This document shows, in pieces, positions 1 to 7,543 of a DNA stretch of 37,596 nt. Position 1 is the first letter of the stretch, and the number at the start of each line of letters is the position of its first letter. A model generated the notes under the pieces. It made no database searches. It was not told where the DNA came from and was given only the letters and a program-made list of their open reading frames with translations. Source of the stretch: an uncultured Schlesneria sp. (lineage in GTDB: Bacteria; Planctomycetota; Planctomycetia; Planctomycetales; Planctomycetaceae). Where the stretch lies: contig CAIVEI010000179.1 of NCBI GenBank assembly GCA_903904835.1, forward strand, positions 1-37,596, given 5' to 3'. The position numbers and the translations under genes are program-made.

Positions 1-1
1 C

Positions 2-100
2 GGCCGCAAACACGACGGCGAACCGGGTTGGCAAACGATCTGGCGCGGATTCAAAAAACTACAACTTATCATTCAAGGAATGGAACTCGCCAGAACATGA
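2..100 (+). CDS. C-terminal end of a probable IS4-type transposase (partial, cut by window edge)
   Basis: Reading from base 2 gives 32 codons and a TGA at 98-100. The peptide begins GRKHDGEPGWQTIWRGF and ends GMELART. The pattern G-R-K-x-D-G-x-P-G-W-x-T-x-W-x-G followed by a short amphipathic helix matches, from memory, the C-terminus of IS4-family transposases common in Planctomycetes. The catalytic DDE residues would lie upstream of the window, so intactness cannot be judged. The repeat-rich DNA that follows fits a mobile-element neighbourhood. Alternative: the tail of an unrelated protein. Confidence 0.5.
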   Translation, partial: GRKHDGEPGWQTIWRGFKKLQLIIQGMELART

Positions 101-127
101 TCGACCCAAAACGAGGGTAAAGACAAG

Positions 128-176
128 GCTTCAGCCCGTGCGACACAATATCTTGTGCGGGCTAAAGCCCACACTA
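128..176. repeat. Dispersed palindromic repeat (GGGCTAAAGCCC family)
   Basis: The arms GCTTCAGCCCGTGCGA and TGTGCGGGCTAAAGCC are near-complementary and form a hairpin. A second member of the family, with GTGTGGGCTTCAACCC and GGGCTGAAGCCCATGC, lies at 6601-6659. It has no coding potential and sits directly after the transposase tail. Confidence 0.55.
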
Positions 177-194
177 CAAAAACTGACAGCCTTT

Positions 195-327
195 CCGCGT
201 GATGAGCATTGTTCAAGAACCAAGCGAATACGAATCAGCATGTTTTCAAATCAGGAATTCAGACGGAATTTCTGTCCCGATGCGTGGGCAACATTTGAAT
301 CGTTTCCGACGAATGCTCATCACGCGG
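195..327. repeat. 16-bp perfect inverted repeats flanking about 100 bp
   Basis: CCGCGTGATGAGCATT at 195-210 is the exact reverse complement of 312-327. The enclosed 101 bp has no convincing gene. It could be a small non-autonomous element or a long cruciform. No flanking target duplication was evident. Confidence 0.5.
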
Positions 328-450
328 AGCGATGATGGCTACTTTGGAAGAAATCTACGGGCTTACTCGCTTTTGTATTCTTTGCGTCCTTGCACCTTCG
401 CGTGGAATTCTTGATTGCACCCTAAAGATCAAAAATGCGCAACTTCAAAT

Positions 451-512
451 CGCGCAAGCGAGGGATCTTGTCTTCTACTCATTGAAGATCCCTCGCTTGC
501 GCGTCGGGCTAA
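451..512. repeat. Paired inverted copies of the dispersed GATCCCTCGCTTGCGCG repeat
   Basis: The left arm at 451-469 (CGCGCAAGCGAGGGATCTT) and the right arm at 485-503 are perfect reverse complements with a 15-base loop. The right copy continues into TCGGGCTAAC. The same unit recurs at 6232-6259, 6345-6417, 9375-9402 and 30722-30890. Confidence 0.85.
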
Positions 513-520
513 CGGACTCC

Positions 521-945
521 AGTGTTGCCTAGTCATAGTTGCCCAAACTTTTCAGAGTTGCCCATCTATGGCTCCTGATGCATTGCCAGAGTTCCCCATC
601 CAAGGTTCCCCAAGCTTTGCCAATGTTGCCTAATCATGGTTGCCGATGCTTTTCCAATGTTGACCAGCCATAGTTGCCCAGACTTTCCCATGTTCTGATT
701 GTCGAAAAACACCGGCAATCGCCATATTTGCCTAAACGTTTCCAGAGTTGCCCATCTATGGCCCCCGATGCGTTTCCAGAGTTCCCCATCCATGGTTCCC
801 CAAGCTTTGCCAATGTCGCCTAATCATGGTTGCCTATGCTTTTCCAATGTTGACCAGCCATAGTTGCCCAAACTTTCCCATGTCCTGATTGTCGAAAAAC
901 ACCGGCAATCGCCATAGTTGCCCAAAAAATCCTATCGTTGCCCAA
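521..945. repeat. Nested tandem repeat: 34-bp units inside a 190-bp higher-order unit
   Basis: Four 34-bp subunits start at 554, 588, 622 and 656, followed by a 54-bp segment starting at 690. The whole 190-bp block repeats with subunits at 744, 778, 812 and 846 and the 54-bp segment at 880. A partial unit precedes it (521-553) and fragments follow to about 945. Each subunit carries GTTGCC-like cores (for example AATGTTGCCTAATCATGG). There is no convincing open frame, so this is non-coding satellite-like DNA. Confidence 0.85.
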
Positions 946-1125
946 GGAGTTTTTGAAAAAAACACTCCGTTCAGGTGCGACCTGTCATGTTGAAAGCTAT
1001 TCTGCCTGCCACAATTGAGTAATCACAATCGATTCACTCCTTTGGCCGACACAGTTTGCCTGATACGCAACTCTCGCAGCATGGCCTTGAAGTCAAAAAA
1101 TTGTTTATTCATATCGGGGTTTCGA

Positions 1126-3657
1126 ATGAAGATTTCAGGACGTCATTTCGCCGCAATTTTTACCGTACTGACCGGTGTTACACTCGGAGCCGCACTGGCT
1201 CAGCAGACGTCAGACACAAAAAAGCCGGCAGCTCCCCCTGCCGGTTCACCAGCCGCCACCACGTCGATCGATGGTAAGCAACTTCCCGCTCCTGATCCGA
1301 AATTCGGCGGTGTGATCAACAACGGCGCTCTGCAGTCCAAGCCCTGGTGGGCGCCGCGTATCGTGCCACCAGAAGGCGCGCCCAACGTGCTACTGATCAT
1401 CACGGATGATTCCGGGTTCGGTGTGCCGAGCACATTCGGCGGTGTCATCCCGACACCCACGATGGATCGGGTCGCGAAAAGTGGCCTGCGTTACAATAAC
1501 ATCCACTCCACGGCGCTCTGTTCGCCGACTCGCGCGGCCCTCATTACCGGACGGAACCATCATTCGGTGGGCTACGGTGTGATCGCTGAGCAGGCCACCG
1601 GCTTTCCCGGTTACAACAGCATTATTCCAGAAAACAAGGCGACCATCGGACGCATCCTCAAGGATAATGGCTATGCAACCGCATGGTTCGGCAAGAATCA
1701 CAACACGCCCGCGTTTGCGGCCAGTCAGGTCGGCCCGTTTGACAAATGGCCGAACGGTATGGGTTTCGAATATTTCTACGGCTTTAATGGCGGCGACGCG
1801 AACCAGTGGCAGCCGAATCTGTTCCGCAATACGACCCAGATTTATCCCTTCCAGGGGAAGCCGGAATGGAACCTGATCACCGGCATGGCTGACGACGCGA
1901 TTGATTATCTTCACCGAATCAATCAGACGATGCCCGGTAAACCGTTCTTCGTGAAATACGCACCTGGAGCGACTCACGCTCCACATCACCCGACGAAGGA
2001 ATGGGTCAAAAAGATTGCTGACATGCATCTGTTTGACGACGGCTATGAAAAGCTGCGCGAGCGGATCTTTGAGAACCAGAAGAAGCTCGGCGTCATCCCG
2101 GCAGACACGAAGCTGGAGCCCTGGCCCAAGGAAGTTTTGAAGCCATGGGACCAACTCTCACCGGAAGAGAAGAAGCTGTTCATCCGGCAGGTGGAAGTTT
2201 TTGCCGCCTACGAGGCTTATACCGACTTTGAGATCGGGCGAGTCATCCAGTCGATTGAGGACATGGGCAAGCTCGACAATACGCTGATCATTTACATCAA
2301 CGGCGACAACGGCACGAGTGCCGAAGGTGGTCCGCTGGGAACGCCGAACGAAGTCGCGTTCTTTAACGGCATCAACATGATCCCGGCGGCGATGCAGTTG
2401 AAATGGTATGACGTCTGGGGGACCGAGCAGACCTATAACCACATGTCCGCAGGCTGGTCCTGGGCCTTCGACACCCCCTTCACCTGGTTCAAGCAGAACG
2501 CATCCAAGCTTGGTGGTATCCGTCAGTGCATGGCGGTCTCCTGGCCGAACCGCATCAAGGATGCCGGTGGCCTGCGTGAACAGTTCATGCACGTGATCGA
2601 CGTGGTCCCCACCATCCTTGAATCATCCAACATCCCGGCACCGACGACGGTGGACGGTATCCCGCAAGCCCCGATCGAAGGGACCAGTTTCGCCTATACC
2701 TTTGACGCAAAAAATGCCAAGGCGCCGACTCAGCACAAGACCCAATATTTTGAGATGATGGGTCAGTATGCCCTTTACCATGAAGGCTGGTTGCTCAGTA
2801 CGAAAGTGAACCGCGCACCGTGGGAGGCGTTCGGCCCGGCGAACCCTGAACCGCTCAACAATCAGGTGCTCGAGCTTTACGACCTGAGCAAGGACTTCAG
2901 CCAGTCGCAGAACATCGCCGACAAATTTCCCGACAAGGTCAAAGCCTTGAAAGAGCTTTTCATACAGGAGGCCCGCAAATATCAGGTCTTTCCGATGGAC
3001 GCTTCGGTCGCTGCACGCGTGATTGCCCCGCGTCCGAACATCACCGCAGGACGTACGGAATTCGTCTACACCCATCCGATGGTTGGCCTGCCGCAGGGGG
3101 ATTCGCCGCTGCTTCTCAACGCATCTTACACCATCACGGCAGACATCACGGTTCCTGAAGGGGGTGCGGAAGGGATGATCCTCACATCAGGTGGGCGTTT
3201 CGCCGGCTACGGTTTCTATCTGCTCAAAGGGAAGCCGGTATTCCTGTGGAACATGATCGACCTGGAACGGATCAAGTGGGAAGGCCCCGATGTGCTCGCA
3301 CCGGGAAGACACACCGTCGAGTTCGACTTCAAGTATGAAGGGCTGGGTGTTGGCACGCTGCTGTTCAATAACATGAGCGGCCTTGCCCGACCCGGCACCG
3401 GAGTCCTGAAGGTTGACGGCAAGGAAGTCATGTCGAAGAAGATGGAAAAAACACTGCCGATGACCCTGCAATGGGACGAGAGCTTTGACATCGGCTCCGA
3501 CACACTGACGGGGGTGAACGACGCGGACTATCGTCCACCGTTCGCTCTGACCGCCAAGCTGAACAAGCTGACTCTCAAGGTCGACCGCCCACAATTATCC
3601 CCCGAGGACATCAAGACGCTTGAAGCGGCCGAGCGGGAACATAAGGCGAGCCAGTGA
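1126..3657 (+). CDS. Secreted type I sulfatase (arylsulfatase family), 843 aa
   Basis: Probably hydrolyses sulfate esters in the periplasm or outside the cell. The ATG at 1126 is chosen because a clear signal peptide follows at once (MKISGRHFAAIFTVLTG, cleavage near ALAQQ). The frame stays open upstream to a TTG at 1015 and another ATG at 1081, but those add an unlikely leader. Family marks: metal-binding D94-D95 in LIITDDSGFG; the formylglycine signature C132-S-P-T-R followed by AALITGRNHH; GDNG with D394-N395; and a His-rich GATHAPHHPT segment. The region after about residue 620 looks like an extra beta-rich C-terminal domain, and the protein is longer than a typical 450-600 aa sulfatase. 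By eye it is more G+C-rich than its neighbours, and it lies alone between repeats and a convergent gene, so horizontal acquisition is possible. The substrate cannot be told from sequence. No maturase (FGE/anSME) gene lies nearby. Confidence 0.92.
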   Translation: MKISGRHFAAIFTVLTGVTLGAALAQQTSDTKKPAAPPAGSPAATTSIDGKQLPAPDPKFGGVINNGALQSKPWWAPRIVPPEGAPNVLLIITDDSGFGVPSTFGGVIPTPTMDRVAKSGLRYNNIHSTALCSPTRAALITGRNHHSVGYGVIAEQATGFPGYNSIIPENKATIGRILKDNGYATAWFGKNHNTPAFAASQVGPFDKWPNGMGFEYFYGFNGGDANQWQPNLFRNTTQIYPFQGKPEWNLITGMADDAIDYLHRINQTMPGKPFFVKYAPGATHAPHHPTKEWVKKIADMHLFDDGYEKLRERIFENQKKLGVIPADTKLEPWPKEVLKPWDQLSPEEKKLFIRQVEVFAAYEAYTDFEIGRVIQSIEDMGKLDNTLIIYINGDNGTSAEGGPLGTPNEVAFFNGINMIPAAMQLKWYDVWGTEQTYNHMSAGWSWAFDTPFTWFKQNASKLGGIRQCMAVSWPNRIKDAGGLREQFMHVIDVVPTILESSNIPAPTTVDGIPQAPIEGTSFAYTFDAKNAKAPTQHKTQYFEMMGQYALYHEGWLLSTKVNRAPWEAFGPANPEPLNNQVLELYDLSKDFSQSQNIADKFPDKVKALKELFIQEARKYQVFPMDASVAARVIAPRPNITAGRTEFVYTHPMVGLPQGDSPLLLNASYTITADITVPEGGAEGMILTSGGRFAGYGFYLLKGKPVFLWNMIDLERIKWEGPDVLAPGRHTVEFDFKYEGLGVGTLLFNNMSGLARPGTGVLKVDGKEVMSKKMEKTLPMTLQWDESFDIGSDTLTGVNDADYRPPFALTAKLNKLTLKVDRPQLSPEDIKTLEAAEREHKASQ

Positions 3658-3700
3658 TCGTCGACCGGGATTGGGGAATGAGCCGACATCATGGAGTTGT

Positions 3701-3740
3701 CTCGCCGGGAACGGACGCCGTTCCCGGTGAGACCGTTTTT
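3701..3740 (+). terminator. Intrinsic terminator of the sulfatase gene
   Basis: CTCGCCGGGAACGG (3701-3714) pairs with CCGTTCCCGGTGAG (3718-3731) across a 3-base loop, with one G-T pair. The T-run ACCGTTTTT follows. It lies 43 bases after the stop codon. The reverse strand has no T-run, so it serves the plus-strand gene. Confidence 0.85.
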
Positions 3741-3749
3741 GAAGAACGA

Positions 3750-5141
3750 CTAGAACATGGCGGACGTTTCCCGGACCTGAGCGAGATTCTGATCCACGAG
3801 TAATGCTCCGTCGCGGAAAACCCATTGCAATTGGTCGAGGCGAGGATCGCTGTCGGGGACTGTGATCAGGAATTTTGTTTGAGCGTTTTCCTCATAGACG
3901 AGTTTCAGCCGGCCCGACTTGGACTTCTTGCCGCTGTCTGTAATGGGCTGCTTGAAGACGTCTCGTTCCTGATTGTCCACCGTTACTGACGAGCACTTGA
4001 AGGCGAACCGCTGAGTGTCTCGATTCAGTTTCTGGAGTAATCCTCCGCCCGAGCCAAACGAGATATTGTCGGCTGACCATTTCGCGTTTTCCATCGCGCT
4101 CAAAATCAGGTCGAGCATCTTGAAGTCGATGCCGTCACCCTGGATGACTCGAACCTTTGGATGCAGGACTTGATAGCCTTTGGTATTTGTGGTGAACCCA
4201 AACTTCTCGCCCAGAATATTCAGGACTTTTACGACCACCTCAGGGGGATCACCAGAATCCGGGCGAACGACCAGTGTGCCATCGCGGGCCAGGACTTCCT
4301 CCTTGAGGACTCCGCCCCAGATGTTTCGACAGCAATTGAAAATATCAAAGCTGTCACTGACCGTGGCGACGAGGCCCGTGGGATATTGAGTCAGCATATT
4401 CCGGCAGGCATCCACTTCGTGGTCCTTGCCCCATGAGGTGATCGTGCTGTGTTCGGCAGCGGGAATCGAAAAGCCCGCACAGGGATCGTGGTAGAACTCA
4501 CTGAGTAGCACTAATCCGGCGACGTTGTCCGTCCCCTTGAAGTTGACAAGGTGGGCGGCACCTCCGACGGCGGCTTGTTCCGGGCAGGTGACACCTCGAA
4601 AGCCAAAGTCATGCAGTTTGAAGTCGATCAATTCGGGATCGCCGGTCTTTGCCAGGTATTTCAGAATGACATTTTTCATCGCTCGACTTTGCGTGGCGAC
4701 GGTCGATGGATACCAGACCTGGACGAGCAACGTTTCCAGGTAATTGGTCAGCCAGAAGACATTGGGGTCCGTATTTTCCACGGTCATCAAGACGTTTGAT
4801 TCGCCGACAACCAGCCCTTCGGGAGCAGCCTTGATTTCGATCGGAAGCCGCCCGCCGTGCTGGTGGAGGATGTACTCCCAGCCAGATCGGTTAAAGACCT
4901 GTCCACCGAAATGGGCATTGAACAGCTTTTCCGCCTTGTCGATTTTTTCCTGGGTCACGACGGGACCGACCAGATACTGTTTAAGCCAGTATTGCAGGCC
5001 AAAGAACGTCGTATGAGGATGAACGGACCCGGAACGGGATTCGAAGTACGAATAGACCTGAGTTGTTTTTGGTGGATATTGTTTGTAGTGGCTGACCTTG
5101 TAGCTGTCGGTCAACCAGCAGATGTTGTTGATCCAGTCCAT
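3750..5141 (-). CDS. nadV: Nicotinamide phosphoribosyltransferase (NAMPT/NadV type), 463 aa
   Basis: Joins nicotinamide and PRPP to give nicotinamide mononucleotide, the salvage entry to NAD. The whole length resembles animal and bacterial NAMPT: DSYKVSHYKQYPP near the start; R182 in GFRGVTCPEQA; NFKGTDNVAG with D205, the position tied to nicotinamide rather than nicotinate preference; PAAEHSTITSWGKDHE with H231, equivalent to the phosphorylated active-site His; VSDSFDIFN; RPDSGDP; VIQGDGID; and FGSGGGLLQKLNRDT. The frame is open for 50 more codons upstream. The ATG at 5141 is chosen because family similarity starts there, the length fits (about 460-490 aa), and an AAAAGG lies 9-14 bases upstream. 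It stands alone: no adenylyltransferase, NUDIX or PRPP synthase gene is adjacent. It converges on the sulfatase gene. Confidence 0.95.
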   Translation of the reverse strand: MDWINNICWLTDSYKVSHYKQYPPKTTQVYSYFESRSGSVHPHTTFFGLQYWLKQYLVGPVVTQEKIDKAEKLFNAHFGGQVFNRSGWEYILHQHGGRLPIEIKAAPEGLVVGESNVLMTVENTDPNVFWLTNYLETLLVQVWYPSTVATQSRAMKNVILKYLAKTGDPELIDFKLHDFGFRGVTCPEQAAVGGAAHLVNFKGTDNVAGLVLLSEFYHDPCAGFSIPAAEHSTITSWGKDHEVDACRNMLTQYPTGLVATVSDSFDIFNCCRNIWGGVLKEEVLARDGTLVVRPDSGDPPEVVVKVLNILGEKFGFTTNTKGYQVLHPKVRVIQGDGIDFKMLDLILSAMENAKWSADNISFGSGGGLLQKLNRDTQRFAFKCSSVTVDNQERDVFKQPITDSGKKSKSGRLKLVYEENAQTKFLITVPDSDPRLDQLQWVFRDGALLVDQNLAQVRETSAMF

Positions 5142-5312
5142 TTCGTCGGCCTTTTCATGGTTGTTGAGATTGAAACACCCTTCGAATCGGGATGGTATTG
5201 TCAATCTGATCAACAAGACTGACGCCAACCTATCGGGAATCGAATCACAGCACAAATGACGGCAACACGCTGGCGTCATGCGGAGATGCAACCATTAATT
5301 CTATTTCGCCAC

Positions 5313-5440
5313 TTTGGTGGGACTTTTTGGTGGGACTCGAAGACTAAACCGCACCCTACGGAAGATGATTGATCGTGTTTTGTTCTGTTTCAATGGTCAT
5401 CGAAGTTACATAACTTCAGTGGTCATCGAAGTTGCCTAAC
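5313..5440. repeat. Short direct repeats in the 5142-5729 gene-free stretch
   Basis: TTTGGTGGGACT occurs at 5313-5324 and 5327-5338. GGTCATCGAAGTT-C-TAAC occurs at 5395-5414 and 5421-5440 (26-bp period, two differences). Further GGGACT motifs follow at 5461-5495. I see no gene in 5142-5729. The divergent promoters for the NAMPT and zinc-ribbon genes must lie here, but none is clear. Confidence 0.6.
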
Positions 5441-5729
5441 GAAAATTTTCGATTGGAAGAATGGGACTTATGCGACGTATGGGACTAATAGGACTTAATG
5501 AGACGTGGATACATTCCGTTTTCTGAAGAGTTGTTCGGGCCGCGCGTTGTGATGCCTGACGCGGGAACGATGAAATGGTGAGTTGGCAGTCGAGACGCAG
5601 GCCGCAAAAAACAAATAATCTTCGGAACCATGATTGCGAATATTGACGTCATGGCGATATTTTCGCCTGCCATCTGAAAGCAAGAAACCCTGTTCTTTTC
5701 ACTGACCTCTTTCGAGGGAGATCGTGACG

Positions 5730-6161
5730 ATGACCTGTGAGCGATGTGGTGCGGAAGCTCCAACGAGACGCGTTAACTTCTACAGAAACATTGGGCTTCT
5801 CGTCTTTCGATTGACGGAAGCGACGGAGGGCAAGCTTTGTAAACCTTGCATTCATCAGGTGTTCTGGAAATACCTGCTGATCAATTTAACACTGGGCTGG
5901 TGGGGTGCCATTTCGATTATCCTGACGCCGCTGATTATTCTGAGCAACACCGTTCAGTACCTGTTTTGCCTGGGAATGCCGACGGCGTCACAACATGCCG
6001 TCGCCGGGGAATCACCTGGAACGGCGCTGGAAGCAACCAGCCACGATGCTGCTCGGTCAACTTCTCACACGTCAGGTGAAATCATCGAATGTCCGTTCTG
6101 CCGCACTCGAGTCAGCGTCTCTGAACGCGGGACCTGTCCGTCATGCCAGGCGTCTTTGTAG
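5730..6161 (+). CDS. Small membrane protein with two zinc-binding CxxC pairs, 143 aa
   Basis: Function unknown. An N-terminal MTCERCGAEAP module with a later CKPC pair (about residue 38) could form one zinc ribbon. A hydrophobic stretch around residues 48-80 (LLINLTLGWWGAISIILTPL) gives one or two membrane segments. The C-terminus IECPFCRTRVSVSERGTCPSC is a classic zinc ribbon. The frame opens with a GTG at 5724, but GAGGGAG at 5714-5720 is spaced properly (9 bases) only for the ATG at 5730, so that start is chosen. Proteins with zinc ribbons around a TM hairpin are common in Planctomycetes and usually unannotated. There is no operon partner: the next gene is over 600 bases away across repeats. 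Confidence 0.75.
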   Translation: MTCERCGAEAPTRRVNFYRNIGLLVFRLTEATEGKLCKPCIHQVFWKYLLINLTLGWWGAISIILTPLIILSNTVQYLFCLGMPTASQHAVAGESPGTALEATSHDAARSTSHTSGEIIECPFCRTRVSVSERGTCPSCQASL

Positions 6162-6231
6162 GTCGTACCGGCAGTGATGCATGCACCAGGATTGGCAAAC
6201 GCGATGTCACCGAGCGGACTGATAACAAAAT

Positions 6232-6417
6232 AAGACCCCGTTTGCGCGTCGGGCTAGCCAGGACCATTCATGCTTACCATCACATCGACACAAGATATTT
6301 GCCAACAACGAGTTAACCCATTAACAACCAGAACACCGTGTCACGTTAGCCCGACGCGCAAGCGAGGAATCTTTGTTGAGTTTAAGACAAGATCCCTCGC
6401 TTGCGCGTCGGGCCAAA
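6232..6417. repeat. Three copies of the dispersed GATCCCTCGCTTGCGCG repeat
   Basis: A degenerate copy lies at 6232-6259 (CGTTTGCGCGTCGGGCTAG). A head-to-head pair lies at 6345-6373 and 6389-6417 and can fold into a long hairpin. The gene-free stretch 6162-6784 also holds the repeat at 6601-6659. No other feature was seen. Confidence 0.8.
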
Positions 6418-6600
6418 GAATAAACTGGACCAACGAATAATCCGGGCCGTTCGTGTCAGGAAAAGAGGTAAATCGAGGACGTGCGGCATAGAAACCGGCA
6501 GAAACTGCCGATGTTCGTAATTTGCCTTCACGATGTCGGTTGCGGTGTTCCGATGCATCCAAGAGACGGGGAAATTCGGTGCTGGCGATCTGTTTTTATC

Positions 6601-6659
6601 GTGTGGGCTTCAACCCGGATATGATTTTTGGGCTGCACGGGCTGAAGCCCATGCTACGG
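6601..6659. repeat. Dispersed palindromic repeat (GGGCTGAAGCCC family)
   Basis: GTGTGGGCTTCAACCC at the left end and GGGCTGAAGCCCATGC at the right end form imperfect inverted arms. The family is shared with 128-176. It lies 125 bases upstream of the secreted protein gene at 6785. Confidence 0.55.
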
Positions 6660-6784
6660 ATTTTTGCCGGTTTTTCTGTTGCCACTTGACCGTCGAATAG
6701 AATGAAACAGGCGAGCGGCGATTTCCGGGCCGGTATGGTCGACCCGGCAGAATGCACTCAGTACTCACATCAAAGGTTAATACC

Positions 6785-7192
6785 ATGATCCGCCAACGAC
6801 TTCTTGCTGTGGCATTCTATTTGACAATTTTCAGTGGTCTCGTTTCGAATGAATACGTGGGGGCGGGTGATTACGTCTGGGCTCGAAGTGGTTGGGGTAA
6901 TGGTAATTGGGGTCGAAACTACGGCGGCATGTCCAACGGCTATGGCGGGTATTATGTCCCTCGAAATTCGTATGGGAATAATTACGAAGCTCGTGCACCG
7001 TTCAAGAACCCCAATGGGTATATCGTCCCGGCACAATCAGGTGGATACACTGTCACGCAACCGGCCTATGTGCCCGTCGTTCCCGTTCAACCAACTGTCG
7101 TGCTGCAATCAACCGTAGTGCCTCAAGCCTCGAACATACCGACGACGATTCGGGTGCCTTCAACAACGTCGGCACCCGCTCCGGTAAAGTGA
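6785..7192 (+). CDS. Secreted Gly/Asn/Tyr-rich protein, then Val/Pro-rich tail, 135 aa
   Basis: Not a recognised family. The ATG at 6785 is chosen because it begins a signal peptide (MIRQRLLAVAFYLTIFSGLV). The 11 codons before it, from 6752, are not leader-like. The mature part has a GWGNGNWGRNYGG-type low-complexity segment (about residues 35-70), then a Val/Pro/Thr-rich tail ending TSAPAPVK. There are no catalytic motifs or cysteines of note. It is probably an exported structural or surface protein. No strong Shine-Dalgarno was seen. A 101-bp repeat element begins 11 bases after the stop. Confidence 0.65.
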   Translation: MIRQRLLAVAFYLTIFSGLVSNEYVGAGDYVWARSGWGNGNWGRNYGGMSNGYGGYYVPRNSYGNNYEARAPFKNPNGYIVPAQSGGYTVTQPAYVPVVPVQPTVVLQSTVVPQASNIPTTIRVPSTTSAPAPVK

Positions 7193-7203
7193 GGCGGCGC
7201 CAA

Positions 7204-7304
7204 GGGTGCCACGGTTTTACCGTCTTCGGTAAGGCCGTGCCCTTCGGAGACTTTATTGACCATGAAGACACGGCCTTGTCGAAGACTCCAAAACCTTGGC
7301 ACCC
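7204..7304 (+). repeat. 101-bp MITE-like element with 15-bp terminal inverted repeats
   Basis: The left end GGGTGCCACGGTTTT (7204-7218) and right end AAAACCTTGGCACCC (7290-7304) are inverted repeats with one mismatch. The interior matches the copy at 20666-20766 closely, including CCGTCTTCGGTAAGGCCGTG and ACACGGCCTTGTCGAAGACT. No open frame. It could be a non-autonomous transposable element or a structured 3' element. Confidence 0.8.
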
Positions 7305-7393
7305 CGTTTCGAACACTCTTCCGCTTACAAGGCTTAACACTATTTCCTACGCCTGCTTGGCCATTGCATCAGTTCAACCACGCCCTCTTAATT

Positions 7394-7543
7394 AACGCGC
7401 AAACGATGATCCTGTTCTGAACCCGTCGTCCGACGCTTACAATCCGGCGGTGCCGTCTGGCTCTCCCCATCAACGCGCAAACGATGAACCTATTCTAAAC
7501 CCGTCTCTCGACGCGCATCAACCGGCTGTGCCGGACGGACGGT
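7394..7543. repeat. Two tandem copies of a ~78-bp unit
   Basis: AACGCGCAAACGATGA begins at 7394 and again at 7472 (78-bp offset). Both copies continue with CCT-TTCT-AACCCGTC and a degenerate CCGGC-GTGCCG segment. The second copy runs into the 3' end of the minus-strand gene at 7543. The rest of 7305-7542 holds nothing I can identify. Confidence 0.65.

Noticed and set aside
566-793. Small minus-strand frame in the satellite repeat
   Set aside because: The frame is a by-product of the tandem repeat; the translated peptide simply reflects the repeat units.
521-945. CRISPR-like periodic repeats
   Set aside because: The units abut at 34-bp period without unique spacers and differ from each other; no cas genes are nearby. 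It is a tandem satellite.
1390-2154. Long minus-strand frame (254 codons) opposite the sulfatase
   Set aside because: It lies wholly antisense to a gene with clear family motifs; the peptide matches nothing I recognise.
5142-5291. 50-codon N-terminal extension of the NAMPT gene
   Set aside because: It has no family similarity, and the length from 5141 already fits NAMPT, with a Shine-Dalgarno-like AAAAGG at the proper distance.
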